Shown here: positions 36,502-46,482 of the stretch, in pieces | Layout: each line of letters starts with the position of its first letter | Position numbering within the stretch: position 1 is the first letter of the stretch | Source of the DNA: Acidobacteriota bacterium | GTDB taxonomy: Bacteria > Acidobacteriota > Holophagae > Holophagales > Holophagaceae | Assembly: GCA_016195985.1 (NCBI GenBank) | Contig: JACPYP010000016.1 | Coordinates: forward strand, 405,831 to 469,830 | Direction of reading: 5' to 3' | DNA length: 64,000 bases | Program-made: the position numbers and the translations under genes | Notes under the pieces: generated by a model | The model's input: only the letters and a program-made list of their open reading frames with translations | What the model was told of the DNA's origin: nothing | The model's database searches: none

Positions 36502-37569
36502 ATGGGCTGGATGAGGCCGGCGCTGTTGGGACTGGCTGTGGCGGGGGCTTTGCCGGCCCAGGAGGCGGACTTGGCTCTGCCGGACGCGGCGGCGGACCGC
36601 TTCGCGGCGCTGGCGCTGCGCTGCGTGCGCCAGGAGTACCCCAACAAGCTGGATCACGTGATGAACGGCGGCGGGGAGGTGAAATCCCCGAAGGATTTGC
36701 ATCCGGCCTTCTACGGTTGTTTCGATTGGCATTCCTCGGTGCACGGGCACTGGATGCTGGTGAAGCTGCTTCGTGATCATCCGGGCATGGCGCGAGCGGC
36801 GGAGATCCGCCAGGTGCTGGATGAAAACCTGGCGCCGGAGCGCATCGCCGTCGAGGTGGCCTACCTGGGCCAGGAGAACCGCCGGAGCTTCGAGCGGACC
36901 TACGGCTGGGCCTGGCTGCTGAAGCTGAGCGCGGAGCTTCGAGAATGGGACGACCCTTCGGCCCGGCGCTGGGCCGCGGCGCTGAAGCCTTTGACCGAGG
37001 CCCTGGCGGGACAGCTCTCGGCCTTCCTGCCCAAGCAGACCTACCCCATCCGCACGGGCGTCCATCCCAACACGGCCTTCAGCCTGGACCTGGCCCTGGA
37101 CTACGCCCGGGCTGCCCAGGACACTGCCTTGGAGGCTCTGGTCCTCGACCGGGCCAGGGCCTGGTTCGGAAAAGACCGCCAGGGCCCGCTGGCCTGGGAG
37201 CCCGGCGGGGAGGATTTCCTTTCTCCTTGCCTGGAGGAGGCGGCGCTCATGTCCCGGGTGCTGCCGGCGCCGGCCTACCGCCGCTGGCTGGGCGGCTTCC
37301 TGCCGGGCCTGCCCAAGGGCCTGGTTCCGGCCGTGGTGTCGGATCGCACGGATCCGAAGATCGTCCACCTGGATGGTCTCAACCTCAGCCGGGCCCGGGC
37401 CCTGCGCCGCATCGCCAAGGCTCTGGGCGCCACGGATCCGCGGTCCGCCGCGCTGCTGCGCCTGGCGGATCAGCACGCAGGGGCCTCGCTGCCCCATCTG
37501 GCCTCGGGCAGCTACGAGGGGGAGCACTGGCTGGCCACCTTCGCGGTGCGGATGCTCGCGGAGCGATAG
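36502..37569 (+). CDS. Exported DUF2891-family protein
   Basis: 355 residues. The ATG at 36502 starts a signal peptide (MRPALLGLAVAGALPAQ). The frame upstream crosses the tRNA and is not coding. The mature part is all-helical with DUF2891 features: HPAFYGCFDWHSSVHGHW (about 76-93), VEVAYLGQENRRSFERTYGWAW and GVHPNTAFSLDLALDYAR. The protein resembles alpha/alpha-toroid glycan-active enzymes, but no catalytic function is established. The aromatic FDWHSSVHGHW patch could bind a sugar (inference). Confidence 0.88.
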   Translation: MGWMRPALLGLAVAGALPAQEADLALPDAAADRFAALALRCVRQEYPNKLDHVMNGGGEVKSPKDLHPAFYGCFDWHSSVHGHWMLVKLLRDHPGMARAAEIRQVLDENLAPERIAVEVAYLGQENRRSFERTYGWAWLLKLSAELREWDDPSARRWAAALKPLTEALAGQLSAFLPKQTYPIRTGVHPNTAFSLDLALDYARAAQDTALEALVLDRARAWFGKDRQGPLAWEPGGEDFLSPCLEEAALMSRVLPAPAYRRWLGGFLPGLPKGLVPAVVSDRTDPKIVHLDGLNLSRARALRRIAKALGATDPRSAALLRLADQHAGASLPHLASGSYEGEHWLATFAVRMLAER

Positions 37570-37573
37570 CCGG

Positions 37574-39367
37574 TCAGGCCCCGCCGGGCGGAGTGCCATC
37601 CGGCGACGACATCTTCTGCAGGTGGCCGAAGTAGTTGCGGTCTTCGCCAAGGATGTGTCCCTTCACCAGGTCCAGGGCCAGAAAGGAGATCAGGCGTCCG
37701 AAATCGAGACGGTCGGCCTGCACTTCCGCTTGCAGATCCCGGGCGCGGGAGATGAGCGAGGCGTGGATGCCGGCGTGTTCGTGCAGGCCCGGGTAGCGGG
37801 CTTCGCGGAGCAGGGCTTCCTCGTCGTGGAAATGCTGGGCGGTGTGCGCCAGGAGACTCTCCAGGCACAGGGCCACTTCCGGCAGAGGCCGGTTTTCGGT
37901 GAGGACGGCCATGAGGGCGCTGGCCAGGCGGAAGAGCCGCTGGTGCTGGCCGTCGATGTGGGGATGCCCGCTTTCATAGGCGTCTTCCCAGACCACTTCC
38001 AGCAGCGGGCGGGAGAAGGGCTTGATGCCCGCACGGTCAGGGGCGGTGGCCGCGCGGCTGCGGTTGCGGCCTTCGGACTTGGCCAGGTAGAGGGCGCGGT
38101 CCGTCCGCTCGATCCATTCCGCGAGGCTTTCTCCCAGGGCGTATTCCGACACGCCCAGACTCATGGTCACCTGCCCCACCTCGGGATATTCGACGGCGGC
38201 CACCGCGGCGCGAAGCTTTTCGGCCAGCCCCAGGGCACCCTCCAGACGCGTGGCGGGGGCCATGACCAGGAATTCCTCGCCGCCCCAGCGCACCAGGGAA
38301 TCCGAGGCCCGCAGGTACATCCGGACGGTTTGCGCCGTTCCCGCCAGCACCGCATCGCCGGCGCCGTGGCCATGGATGTCGTTGACGCGCTTGAAGTGGT
38401 CCAGGTCGAACATGAGCAGGGAGAGGGGCTCGCGGCGGCGATGGGCCAGGGCGATCTCCGCCAGGACGGCCTCTTCGAAGCGGCGCCGGTTCCAGGCACC
38501 CGTGAGGCGGTCGGTGGCGGCCACCTCCTCTAGCTGGTCGAGGGCCCGTTGCAACCCCTGGTTGGCGGTCTCGGCGGTGCGGCTGGCTTCGTTCAGATCC
38601 AGGAGGCGCGCGGACAGCTCGGCGTTGCGCTGTTCCACCAGGGCTTCCAGATGGTGGGCCTGGTGGGCGGCAGCGCTCAGCCGGGCCCTCTGGGCCTCCT
38701 CCTTGGCCACGCGCAATTCCGTCATGCGGCTGAGCATGGCCCAGCCCAAGGACATGGCCAGCACCACCAGGGCGGACTGGATCAGGGCCAGGCTGAGGGT
38801 CCACAGGGAGACGCAGCAGACGAGGATGGACACGGTGGCCGTGGCAAGGGCGCCGGCGGTGCGGAGGCCTTCGCGGCGGGCCCGCAGGACGGCGGAAAGG
38901 GTCAGCAGGGCGAGGAAGGGGGCCAGGAGTCCCAGGAGGAGTTCGGCCAGGGCATGGGCCGTCGGCCATGGCAGGATGGCCGCCAGCGCGATGCAGAGGG
39001 CGGTGAGCGCGGTGCCCCGCCGGACATGGGCCAGGCGCCGGGCCCCGGGCGAAGCGGCCAAGAGGGTGGAGGTCACCCGCTCCCAGATGACGAGGCTGAG
39101 ACCCGCGAGGGCCAGGGAGGCCGGGTGCGCGTATTGGAGCAGCGAGGCGGGGAGCAGGGCTGGGGCGAGGCTGCTGACCCCCGTCCAGGCCACGGAAACC
39201 ACCAGGCCGAAGAGCCCCGCTTGGCTGAGCGCCCGGTCCCGCAGGGGGCGGTAGGCGAGGATGGCCAGGAGAGCCAGGGCCATCAGGATGCCCGCCAGGA
39301 AGGCGTGGGTGGCGAGGGCCAGGGGCGTCGAAAGGGCCGCGAGGGGATTGGGCGGGGGAGCTGACAT
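37574..39367 (-). CDS. Membrane diguanylate cyclase with C-terminal bacteriohemerythrin domain
   Basis: 597 residues: about seven transmembrane helices (1-230), a coiled coil (about 235-290), a GGDEF domain (about 295-455) with the active-site GGEEF and the inhibitory I-site RASD five residues before it, then a hemerythrin domain (about 475-590) with the di-iron ligand pattern HIDGQHQ, HFHDEE, HEHAGIH and GHILGEDRNY. It should make cyclic di-GMP in response to O2 or redox. Convergent with the DUF2891 gene, 4 nt between stops. Vibrio Bhr-DGC has the two domains in the opposite order. Confidence 0.93.
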   Translation of the reverse strand: MSAPPPNPLAALSTPLALATHAFLAGILMALALLAILAYRPLRDRALSQAGLFGLVVSVAWTGVSSLAPALLPASLLQYAHPASLALAGLSLVIWERVTSTLLAASPGARRLAHVRRGTALTALCIALAAILPWPTAHALAELLLGLLAPFLALLTLSAVLRARREGLRTAGALATATVSILVCCVSLWTLSLALIQSALVVLAMSLGWAMLSRMTELRVAKEEAQRARLSAAAHQAHHLEALVEQRNAELSARLLDLNEASRTAETANQGLQRALDQLEEVAATDRLTGAWNRRRFEEAVLAEIALAHRRREPLSLLMFDLDHFKRVNDIHGHGAGDAVLAGTAQTVRMYLRASDSLVRWGGEEFLVMAPATRLEGALGLAEKLRAAVAAVEYPEVGQVTMSLGVSEYALGESLAEWIERTDRALYLAKSEGRNRSRAATAPDRAGIKPFSRPLLEVVWEDAYESGHPHIDGQHQRLFRLASALMAVLTENRPLPEVALCLESLLAHTAQHFHDEEALLREARYPGLHEHAGIHASLISRARDLQAEVQADRLDFGRLISFLALDLVKGHILGEDRNYFGHLQKMSSPDGTPPGGA

Positions 39368-39376
39368 GTCAGTCCC

Positions 39377-39829
39377 TCATCGGCGCCGCCTGAAAAAAGA
39401 TTGGATTTGCTCACGGCACTCTATTTCCAGCAGACCGCCCTGGAATGCGAAGCGGTGGTTGAGGGCCGCGCCATCCAGGGTGTCCAGCCAGCGGCTGACG
39501 CCCACTTTGGGATCGGAGGCGCCGAACACCACTCGGTCCACCCGTGCATGGATGAGGGCGCCGAAGCACATGAGGCAGGGCTCCAGCGTCACGTACAGGG
39601 TGGCTCCCGTGAGGCGGTAGTTCTTCGCCCAGGCCCCGGCGCTGCGCAGGGCCATCACCTCGGCGTGGGCCGTGGGATCGTGCAGCTTTACCGGATGGTT
39701 GTGTCCGCGGCCCAGCAAGGCGCCCTCGGAGACCAGCACGGCACCCACGGGGACTTCATCGAGGCGGTCCGCTTTCTCGGCCTCTTCCAGGGCGAGCTTC
39801 ATGAAATAGATGTCGTCGCCGCTCCACAT
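39377..39829 (-). CDS. tadA: tRNA-specific adenosine deaminase
   Basis: Converts A34 to inosine in tRNA-Arg(ACG), an essential wobble modification. 150 residues with the zinc/catalytic motif HAE at 55-57 and PCLMC at 84-88, as in E. coli TadA. The sequence is normal in length. The stop lies 9 nt from the start of the cyclase gene, so the two may share a transcript. Confidence 0.95.
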   Translation of the reverse strand: MWSGDDIYFMKLALEEAEKADRLDEVPVGAVLVSEGALLGRGHNHPVKLHDPTAHAEVMALRSAGAWAKNYRLTGATLYVTLEPCLMCFGALIHARVDRVVFGASDPKVGVSRWLDTLDGAALNHRFAFQGGLLEIECREQIQSFFRRRR

Positions 39830-39916
39830 GATGAGGATAGTGTGGCAAGAAAATCGAGAGGCCGGAGGCCGAAGGTGCTGAGCCAGCCGGAGCGACTGGG
39901 CTCAAAGCCATGTCAC

Positions 39917-40594
39917 TCAACGGCCGGCTCGCGCGCCTTCCATCAACGCTTCCAGGGAACCAAGCAGCACATCCGTGGCTTCCTTTGGGTTGAGCAGGCC
40001 TGAACTGACAAAAGCGCCATTGACCAACACCGCCAGCTGTGCGGCCAGTTGGTCGGGCCGCCGCACGCGCAGCCGCTTTGCAATGCCATGCAGTCGGCTT
40101 CGCAGCGCCTGCATGTGCCGCTTCGAGACTTGGCGGGCCGGATGGTCCTCTTCAGCCAATTCGGCAGCGACGTTGATCTGGGGGCAGCCGCGGTAGTTCG
40201 AACGCGCCAGGCGTTCGCCGATCCAGCGCATATGGGCCACAAGCTCGCCCGCGGGATCGTCGGGGTGTTGCCCGGCGATGCTGTCCCACAGCGCCCAAAA
40301 CTCGAGATCCTCACGCTCAAGGAAGGCGACGATGAGGTCATCCTTGGTGGGGAAGTGGCGGTACAAGCTCGTCTTTGCCACTGCGGCTTCCTGCACGACT
40401 AGGTCGACGCCGACGGCGCGCACGCCACGCTGGTAGAAGAGGGTGGAAGCGGTGTCAAGAATGCGTTTGCGGACGTCGGGGGTCAACTCGACCGCCGTTT
40501 TCGGTGAGCGTTTCGATGCCGCGCTGGTGCGGTCGACCGGTGCGGGACCCGCACCGGGACTTTGGGGTGAACGGTGGGTGGGCCGGATGCGCAT
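39917..40594 (-). CDS. TetR-family repressor
   Basis: 225-residue regulator. The N-terminal helix-turn-helix is at about 50-95 (RILDTASTLFYQRGVRAVGVD...AVAKTSLYRHFPTKDDL in two segments), with a C-terminal ligand-binding domain containing SNYRGCPQINVAAELAEEDHPA, as in TetR_C families of quinone/aldehyde-responsive regulators. It is divergent from the dehydrogenase-like gene and faces two mirrored 14-bp operators. A long N-terminal basic stretch precedes the HTH; the start at ATG 40594 is uncertain. The pair has a composition and codon use somewhat different from the backbone, suggesting transfer. Confidence 0.9.
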   Translation of the reverse strand: MRIRPTHRSPQSPGAGPAPVDRTSAASKRSPKTAVELTPDVRKRILDTASTLFYQRGVRAVGVDLVVQEAAVAKTSLYRHFPTKDDLIVAFLEREDLEFWALWDSIAGQHPDDPAGELVAHMRWIGERLARSNYRGCPQINVAAELAEEDHPARQVSKRHMQALRSRLHGIAKRLRVRRPDQLAAQLAVLVNGAFVSSGLLNPKEATDVLLGSLEALMEGARAGR

Positions 40595-40596
40595 GC

Positions 40597-40648
40597 TTGA
40601 CACGATACAGACCTGTCTGTAATCTTGAAAGAACAGACAGGTCTGTAT
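40597..40648 (+). promoter_or_regulatory. Promoter with two mirrored TetR operators
   Basis: Plus-strand promoter: -35 TTGACA (40597-40602), 17-nt spacer, -10 TAATCT (40620-40625). Operator 1, ACAGACCTGTCTGT (40607-40620), fills the spacer. Operator 2, ACAGACAGGTCTGT (40633-40646), is its exact reverse complement and covers the expected start. Spacing of 26 bp between centres puts the two sites on nearly the same helix face. Flanking bases extend the match to 16 bp (ATACAGAC...). The divergent TetR gene suggests autoregulation. Confidence 0.85.
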
Positions 40649-40665
40649 CCAGGCTCGGAGGTTCC

Positions 40666-41688
40666 ATGCATTCCGGAGCAAAGGCCATCGCCGTGTATGG
40701 CGCCACCGGCCACACCGGTCAGTTCGTCGTGCATGAAGCCCTGCGACACGGGCTGCCGGTGGTGGCGATCGGACGCAGCCTTGGGCGCGTCAATGCGGCG
40801 TTCGCTTCGAAGGTCCTCCCGCGCGCGGCGGGGCTCGACGATCCGGCCAGCCTCGAACAGGCCTTCACCGGCTGCGCGCTGGTCATCAACTGCGCGGGTC
40901 CGTTTCTTGATACCGCAGCGCCGGTGGCACAGGCGGCGCTGCGCGCCGGATGCCACTACATCGACGTGACGGCAGAGCAGGCCAGCGCGCAAGCCAGCTT
41001 TGCCGACCTCGATGCGCCGGCGCGCGCAGCCAACCGGGTCGTGATTCCGGCGGCCGGCTTTTATGGCGGCCTCGCCGACCTGTTGGCCAGCGCGCTGGCC
41101 TCCGCCGGCAACATCGACAAGATCACGGTAGCGGTCGCGCTCGACCGCTGGTGGCCCACCGCCGGCACGCGGAAAACCGGCGAGCGCAACAAGGTGCCGC
41201 GTGTGGTGGTGAAGAATGGGCTCCTCGTGCCTCTGGTGCCATCGGCTAAGGTGCCGGACTGGGCCTTCTCTCCGCCGCTGGGCAATCAGGCAATGGTCGA
41301 ACTGCCGTTCAGCGAGATCATCACCTTGGCCCATCACCTGAAGGCCGGCGCGATCCGTTCACTGCTCAACCGCTCGGCGCTTGACGACATCCGAGATGCC
41401 ACCACGCCGTCGCCCACTGCTGTGGACGGCAGCGGGCGTTCGGCCCAGCGCTTCGAATTGGAAGTGAGGGTCGTGCAGGATGGCGCGACCAAGGCTGCCG
41501 GCGTGCGTGGGCAGGATATCTATGCGGTAACGGCACCCATTGCGATCCAAGCCGCCCTGCGTTTGCTGCGGCCCTCGTACCGGCACAGCGGTGCGTTGGC
41601 GCTGGCCGAAGCGGTCGATCCCGTTGAACTGCTGTGCGAGCTGAACGGCCGGGCGCTGAGCGTGTTTGGAGACGCCTTATCCTGCTGA
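40666..41688 (+). CDS. Saccharopine-dehydrogenase-like NAD(P)-binding protein
   Basis: 340 residues starting at ATG 40666 after GGAGG. The N-terminus is a Rossmann domain: IAVYGATGHTGQFVVHEALRHG (about 7-28), then LVINCAGPF, as in the saccharopine dehydrogenase/trans-acting enoyl reductase superfamily. The C-terminal half is family-specific and gives no substrate. Paired with the divergent TetR repressor, so it is probably induced by a small molecule; a detoxifying reductase role is only inference. Complete, no TM helices. Confidence 0.85.
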   Translation: MHSGAKAIAVYGATGHTGQFVVHEALRHGLPVVAIGRSLGRVNAAFASKVLPRAAGLDDPASLEQAFTGCALVINCAGPFLDTAAPVAQAALRAGCHYIDVTAEQASAQASFADLDAPARAANRVVIPAAGFYGGLADLLASALASAGNIDKITVAVALDRWWPTAGTRKTGERNKVPRVVVKNGLLVPLVPSAKVPDWAFSPPLGNQAMVELPFSEIITLAHHLKAGAIRSLLNRSALDDIRDATTPSPTAVDGSGRSAQRFELEVRVVQDGATKAAGVRGQDIYAVTAPIAIQAALRLLRPSYRHSGALALAEAVDPVELLCELNGRALSVFGDALSC

Positions 41689-41778
41689 GGCGCTGACCTC
41701 GCTCAATGGGACGGTTCCTCTCATTCTCCAGCCCTGGACTCCGGCCCAACAAAAAGTCCATCCGGTACATCGGGAACA

Positions 41779-41914
41779 AAGGAGCAGTATGGCTGATTTT
41801 CCCCACAAGAAAAAGGCTGATCCTCGCTTTTCCAGGTCGCTACACTCACTTTGGTCCTGCCTGGACCGAGTCCTTCTCACGACCCCGCGACGGCCTGGCC
41901 ATCGCGGGGTTTTT
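41779..41914 (+). promoter_or_regulatory. carAB leader with possible leader peptide and terminator
   Basis: AAAGGAG lies 6 nt before an ATG (41789) that begins MADFPHKKKADPRFSRSLHS. The frame runs through the intrinsic terminator at 41882-41914 and on into carA sequence (stop about 42214). A hairpin GGTCC/GGACC (41853-41867) precedes the terminator. Attenuation of pyrimidine genes through a leader ORF is known for E. coli pyrBI. Here it is inference, because an antiterminator structure is not obvious. Confidence 0.4.
41882..41914 (+). terminator. Intrinsic terminator upstream of carA
   Basis: ACCCCGCGA (41882-41890) pairs perfectly with TCGCGGGGT (41902-41910), followed by TTTT. It lies 194 nt after the preceding dehydrogenase gene and 107 nt before carA. 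It may end the upstream transcript or attenuate carAB. Confidence 0.85.
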
Positions 41915-42020
41915 GCAGAGTCTTTGTCATGGTCCGCGGGGTCCGTCCAGTCGGCCCCCGGAACCCCCCACCTCGCCATCGGGTCCCACCTGAAGCCGGG
42001 GTCAGCCACGAGGGAGGCAC

Positions 42021-43103
42021 ATGCGCGCGCACCTGATCCTGAAAGACGGGACCATTTTCCGGGGACGGGCGCCGCTGGGCTTCGGCGGCGGCGGCGAAGC
42101 GGTGTTCACCACGGCCATGGCCGGCTACCAGGAAATCCTCACCGATCCCAGCTTCGCCGGGCAGATGGTCTGCATGACCTTCCCCGAGCAGGGCATCTAC
42201 GGCATCCATGCTGATCTGAACGAGGGCACCCGCCCCTGGGCCACGGGCCTGCTCTGCCGCCGCCTCACGTTTGCCCCGGACCATCATCGCTGCGAGGGGG
42301 ATCTGCCGAGCTGGCTGAAGCGGCACCACATCCCAGTCATGAGCGACCTCGATACCCGCGCCCTCACCCAGCATCTGCGCGACCAAGGCTCTCAACCCTC
42401 GCTCATCTGGACCGAGGTGGATGGGAGCTTGGATGCAGGCGTGGCCAAGGCCAAGGCTCTGCCGGACATGACCGGCCAGGCCCTTTGCCCTGAGGTGAGC
42501 TGCAAGGACCGCTACGAGTTGAACCCCGGCGGCGCCTTCCGCGTGGCGGTGCTCGATGGCGGCATCAAGCTGAGCATTTTGAACCAGCTGGTGGGTGCAG
42601 GCCTGCACCTGGAAGTGTTTCCCTGGGACGCGCCCGCCCGCGAACTCACAGACAAGCGCTTCCATGGCCTCTTCCTCAGCAACGGCCCCGGCGATCCCGC
42701 CGCGCTGCCCGGCATGCAGAAGGAAGTCGAAGCCTGCATCGGCCAGCTGCCCATCTTTGGCATCTGCCTGGGGCATCAGCTGCTGGGCCAGGCCTTCGGG
42801 GGCCGCACCTTCAAACTGAAGTTCGGCCACCGCGGCGCCAACCAGCCCGTGCACGACCTCATGACGGGTCGAATCGAAATCACCGCCCAGAACCATGGCT
42901 TCGCGGTGGACGAGGCCAGCCTGCCCAAGGATGTGGAGGTCACGCACCGCCATCTCAGCGACGGAACCGTGGAGGGCCTGCGCCACACGCGGCTGCCCAT
43001 CTTCTCGCTGCAGCACCATCCTGAAGCTTCGCCCGGCCCCCATGATGCGCACCCCGCCTTCAATCGTTTCGTGGCGCTGCTGCAGGAGTACCACCATGCC
43101 TAA
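42021..43103 (+). CDS. carA: Carbamoyl-phosphate synthase small subunit
   Basis: Glutamine amidotransferase subunit that supplies ammonia to CarB. 360 residues (typical 360-390). The N-terminal CPSase_sm domain is followed by a class I GATase domain with nucleophile C249 ([10 protein letters not shown]) and the H/E pair in [12 protein letters not shown] (about 335-347). ATG 42021 follows GGGAGG. The stop overlaps the carB start by 8 nt (ATGCCTAA). Feeds pyrimidine and arginine synthesis. Confidence 0.97.
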   Translation: MRAHLILKDGTIFRGRAPLGFGGGGEAVFTTAMAGYQEILTDPSFAGQMVCMTFPEQGIYGIHADLNEGTRPWATGLLCRRLTFAPDHHRCEGDLPSWLKRHHIPVMSDLDTRALTQHLRDQGSQPSLIWTEVDGSLDAGVAKAKALPDMTGQALCPEVSCKDRYELNPGGAFRVAVLDGGIKLSILNQLVGAGLHLEVFPWDAPARELTDKRFHGLFLSNGPGDPAALPGMQKEVEACIGQLPIFGICLGHQLLGQAFGGRTFKLKFGHRGANQPVHDLMTGRIEITAQNHGFAVDEASLPKDVEVTHRHLSDGTVEGLRHTRLPIFSLQHHPEASPGPHDAHPAFNRFVALLQEYHHA

Positions 43104-46100
43104 GCGAACCGATCTGAAGAGTGTGCTGGTCCTGGGCTCTGGCCCCATCCAGATCGGCCAGGCTTGCGAGTTCGACTACTCGGGAACACAGGCGCTGAAG
43201 GCGTTGCGGGAGGAGGGCATTCGCACCATCCTGCTGAATTCCAACCCGGCTTCGATCATGACGGACCCGGGCCGGGCTGACGCCACCTACCTCGAGCCGC
43301 TGACCCTCTCGGTGCTGGCGAAGGTCATCGAGGCCGAGAAGCCCGACGCCATCCTGCCCACGGTGGGGGGGCAGACAGCCCTGAACCTGGCCATGGAGGC
43401 CCACGAGAGCGGCCTGCTGGAGCGCACGGGCGTGCAACTCATCGGCGCCCAGCCCGAGGCCATCAACCGTGGCGAGGATCGCCAGCTCTTCAAGGCGCTC
43501 ATGGATGACCTGGGCCTGGAGACCTGCCGTGGCGGCTTCGCCCACAACATGACGGAAGCCCGCGATCTGCTGAAACTCACGGGCTTTCCCTCCATCATCC
43601 GCCCCAGTTTTACCCTGGGCGGCAGCGGCGGCGGCATCGCCTACAACGTGGAGGAGTTCGAGACCATCGTGGCCCGGGGCCTCGACCTGAGCCCCACCAA
43701 ACAGGTGCTCATCGAGGAGAGCATCCTGGGCTGGAAGGAGTTCGAGCTGGAAGTGGTGCGTGATCTCGACGACAACGTCGAAGTGATCTGCTCCATCGAG
43801 AACTTCGATCCCATGGGCGTCCACACCGGCGACAGCATCACGGTGGCCCCCGCGCTGACGCTGACCGACCCGGAGTACCAGCGCATGCGCGACGCGGCCC
43901 TGGCCGTCATCCGCGCCGTGGGCGTGGAGACCGGCGGATCGAACATCCAGTTCGCCCTGGAGCCCGAGACCAGCCGCATCATCGTCATCGAAATGAACCC
44001 CCGCGTGAGCCGCAGCTCGGCGCTGGCCTCCAAGGCCACGGGCTTTCCCATCGCCTGGGTGGCCACCAAGCTGGCCCTGGGCTACCGCCTGTGGGAACTG
44101 CCCAACGCCATCACCCGCATGACCAAGGCCGCCTTCGAACCGGTGCTCGACTACGTGGTGGTGAAGATCCCCCGCTTCACCTTCGAGAAGTTCCCCCAGG
44201 CCGACAAGGTGCTGGGCACCCAGATGAAGAGCGTGGGCGAAGTCATGAGCCTGGGCCGCAGCTTCCAGGAGGCCCTGCAGAAGGCGGTGCGCTCCCTGGA
44301 GGAAGGCCACAAGGGCATCTCCGGTGCTCTGGAAGGGAAGCTGGACCTCAACCGGTTGAAGGAGCACCTGCTCATCCCCGGCCCCCAGCGCCTGTTCTGG
44401 GTCTACCACGCCCTCAAGGCCGGCCACAGCGTGGAGGAGATCCACCGGCTCACCAGGATCACCGCCTGGTTCCTCCGCGAGATCGAGGAGATCGTGGTGC
44501 TGGAAGGCCGCCTCCGCAGCTTCCCGGTGGACCGCCTGCCGGAGGAGCTGCTGGAGAAGGCCAAGCGCGCCGGTTTCGCCGACAACCAGATCGCCGTGTT
44601 CTGTTCGGGCACCGAAGCCGAAGTCGCCGGGCGCCGTGCAGCCCTGGGCCTGCATCCCGCCTACAAGCGGGTGGACACCTGCTCGGGCGAATTCAAGGCG
44701 GAGACGCCCTACCTCTACGGCACCTGGGAGGATCACAGCGAGGCCGAGCCCACGGACCGGCCCAAGGCCATCGTGCTGGGCAGCGGACCCAACCGCATCG
44801 GCCAGGGCGTGGAGTTCGACTGCTGCTGCGTGCAGGCGGTGGAGGCCATCCGGGCCAGCGGCGTCGAAGCCATCCTCATCAACTGCAATCCGGAAACCGT
44901 CAGCACGGATTTCGACACCGCTGACCGCCTCTACTTCGAGCCCCTCACCTTCGAGCACGTGAAGGCGGTGGTGGACCGCGAAGGGAAGGGCGGCAAACTG
45001 CTGGGGGTCTTCGCCCAGTTCGGCGGCCAGACCCCCCTGAAGCTGGCCACGCCCCTGCACGAGGCAGGCGTGACGCTGCTGGGCACGCCACTGAATACCA
45101 TCATGGATGCCGAGGACCGGGAGCGTTTCGGCCAGGCCCTCAAGCGCCTGGACATTCCGGCGCCCCAGTGGGGCATGGCCACCAGCTACGAGCAGGCCAG
45201 GGATGTGGCGCAGCGCCTCACCTATCCCGTGATGGTGCGGCCCAGCTTCGTGCTGGGCGGCCGGGCCATGGCCGTGGTCTTCGACGACGCGGGCCTGGAG
45301 AAGTACATGCGCGAGGCCGTGGCGGTGAGCAACGACCAGCCCATCCTGCTGGACCGCTTCCTGGACGGCGCGCAGGAGCTGGACATCGACGTGGTCTGCG
45401 ACGGCGAAGACGTGGCCATCGCGGGCCTGCTGGCCCACATCGAGGAGGCGGGCATCCACAGCGGCGACAGCTATGCCGTGATCCCGGCCCTGGGCGTGCC
45501 GCCGGCCATCCTGGAGACCGTGAAGGGCTACGCCCGCAAACTGGCGCTGGACCTGGGCGTGCGTGGCCTCATGAACCTGCAGTTCGCCGTGAAGGACGGC
45601 ATCGCCTACTGTCTGGAGGCCAATCCCCGGGCCAGCCGCACGGTGCCCTTCGTGAGCAAGGCCACGGGCGTGGACTGGGCGGGCGTCGCCGCCCGCATCG
45701 GCCTGGGCCAGAGCCTCAAGCAGCAGGGCGTCACGGACGGCGTGCCGCGCCTCGTGTCCATGAAAGGTGTGGTGTTCCCCTTCGCCAAATTCCCCGGCGT
45801 GGATCCGGTGCTCGGCCCCGAGATGAAGAGCACCGGCGAGGTCATGGGCATCGGCGAGACCTTCGGCGAGGCCTACGCGAAGTCGCTGCTGGCTGCGGGC
45901 ATTCCGTTGCCGCTGTCGGGCACGGTGTTCCTCACGGTGAATGACGCGGACAAGGCGAGGTTGCCCGAACTGGCCCACAAGCTGGTGTCCCTGGGCTTCG
46001 GCCTTTGCGCCACAGAGGGCACGGCGCGGACGCTGGAGGGCGTCGGCCTGAAGGTTCGCAGGATCTTCAAGGTGAACGAGGGCCGCCCCAACGCGGTGGA

Positions 46101-46305
46101 TCTCCTCAAGAACGGCGAGGTGCAGTGGGTCATCAACACCCCCCTGGGCCGAGACGCCTTCTTCGACGAGAGCGCCATCCGGCGGGAGGCATTGCGTCTC
46201 AAGATCCCCTGCCTCACCAACCTCAGCGCGGCCCTGGCCGCCTGCGAAGCGGTGGAAACCCTGCGGGGCGACATGACGGTGCGGTCCATCCAGTCCTTGG
46301 GTTAG
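43096..46305 (+). CDS. carB: Carbamoyl-phosphate synthase large subunit
   Basis: 1069-residue ATP-grasp enzyme that makes carbamoyl phosphate from bicarbonate, ammonia and two ATP. The two homologous ATP-grasp halves begin [20 protein letters not shown] (about 10-29) and [19 protein letters not shown] (about 558-576); each has an [12 protein letters not shown] or [12 protein letters not shown] metal-binding segment. The C-terminal about 130 residues form the MGS-like allosteric domain. Full length. The frame is open upstream inside carA, but ATG 43096 gives the conserved N-terminus. Confidence 0.98.
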   Translation: MPKRTDLKSVLVLGSGPIQIGQACEFDYSGTQALKALREEGIRTILLNSNPASIMTDPGRADATYLEPLTLSVLAKVIEAEKPDAILPTVGGQTALNLAMEAHESGLLERTGVQLIGAQPEAINRGEDRQLFKALMDDLGLETCRGGFAHNMTEARDLLKLTGFPSIIRPSFTLGGSGGGIAYNVEEFETIVARGLDLSPTKQVLIEESILGWKEFELEVVRDLDDNVEVICSIENFDPMGVHTGDSITVAPALTLTDPEYQRMRDAALAVIRAVGVETGGSNIQFALEPETSRIIVIEMNPRVSRSSALASKATGFPIAWVATKLALGYRLWELPNAITRMTKAAFEPVLDYVVVKIPRFTFEKFPQADKVLGTQMKSVGEVMSLGRSFQEALQKAVRSLEEGHKGISGALEGKLDLNRLKEHLLIPGPQRLFWVYHALKAGHSVEEIHRLTRITAWFLREIEEIVVLEGRLRSFPVDRLPEELLEKAKRAGFADNQIAVFCSGTEAEVAGRRAALGLHPAYKRVDTCSGEFKAETPYLYGTWEDHSEAEPTDRPKAIVLGSGPNRIGQGVEFDCCCVQAVEAIRASGVEAILINCNPETVSTDFDTADRLYFEPLTFEHVKAVVDREGKGGKLLGVFAQFGGQTPLKLATPLHEAGVTLLGTPLNTIMDAEDRERFGQALKRLDIPAPQWGMATSYEQARDVAQRLTYPVMVRPSFVLGGRAMAVVFDDAGLEKYMREAVAVSNDQPILLDRFLDGAQELDIDVVCDGEDVAIAGLLAHIEEAGIHSGDSYAVIPALGVPPAILETVKGYARKLALDLGVRGLMNLQFAVKDGIAYCLEANPRASRTVPFVSKATGVDWAGVAARIGLGQSLKQQGVTDGVPRLVSMKGVVFPFAKFPGVDPVLGPEMKSTGEVMGIGETFGEAYAKSLLAAGIPLPLSGTVFLTVNDADKARLPELAHKLVSLGFGLCATEGTARTLEGVGLKVRRIFKVNEGRPNAVDLLKNGEVQWVINTPLGRDAFFDESAIRREALRLKIPCLTNLSAALAACEAVETLRGDMTVRSIQSLG

Positions 46306-46403
46306 GATCCGTTTTCGATCAGAAAGCGCTTGCCTGGCTATCGGCGAGTCTCAGCCTGATGTGGAGATTTTTCGTGGGAATCTTTTCACGCTGAGCCAGG
46401 GCG

Positions 46404-46421
46404 ATAAGCGGGAGCGCTTAT
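46404..46421. terminator. Weak hairpin downstream of carB
   Basis: ATAAGCG (46404-46410) and CGCTTAT (46415-46421) form a 7-bp stem with a 4-nt loop about 100 nt after the carB stop. No T-run follows, so it is only a candidate terminator or processing site. Confidence 0.3.
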
Positions 46422-46482
46422 TGAACACTGTCCACCGGTCGTAAAGAACCTGGAAGGGAACCATCCTCCAATCAGGTGACCC

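Noticed and set aside
43060..45978. 972-residue open frame on the minus strand inside carB
   Set aside because: It lies exactly antisense to a highly conserved gene. Long antisense frames are expected in GC-rich coding DNA, and the translation is low-complexity with no motifs.
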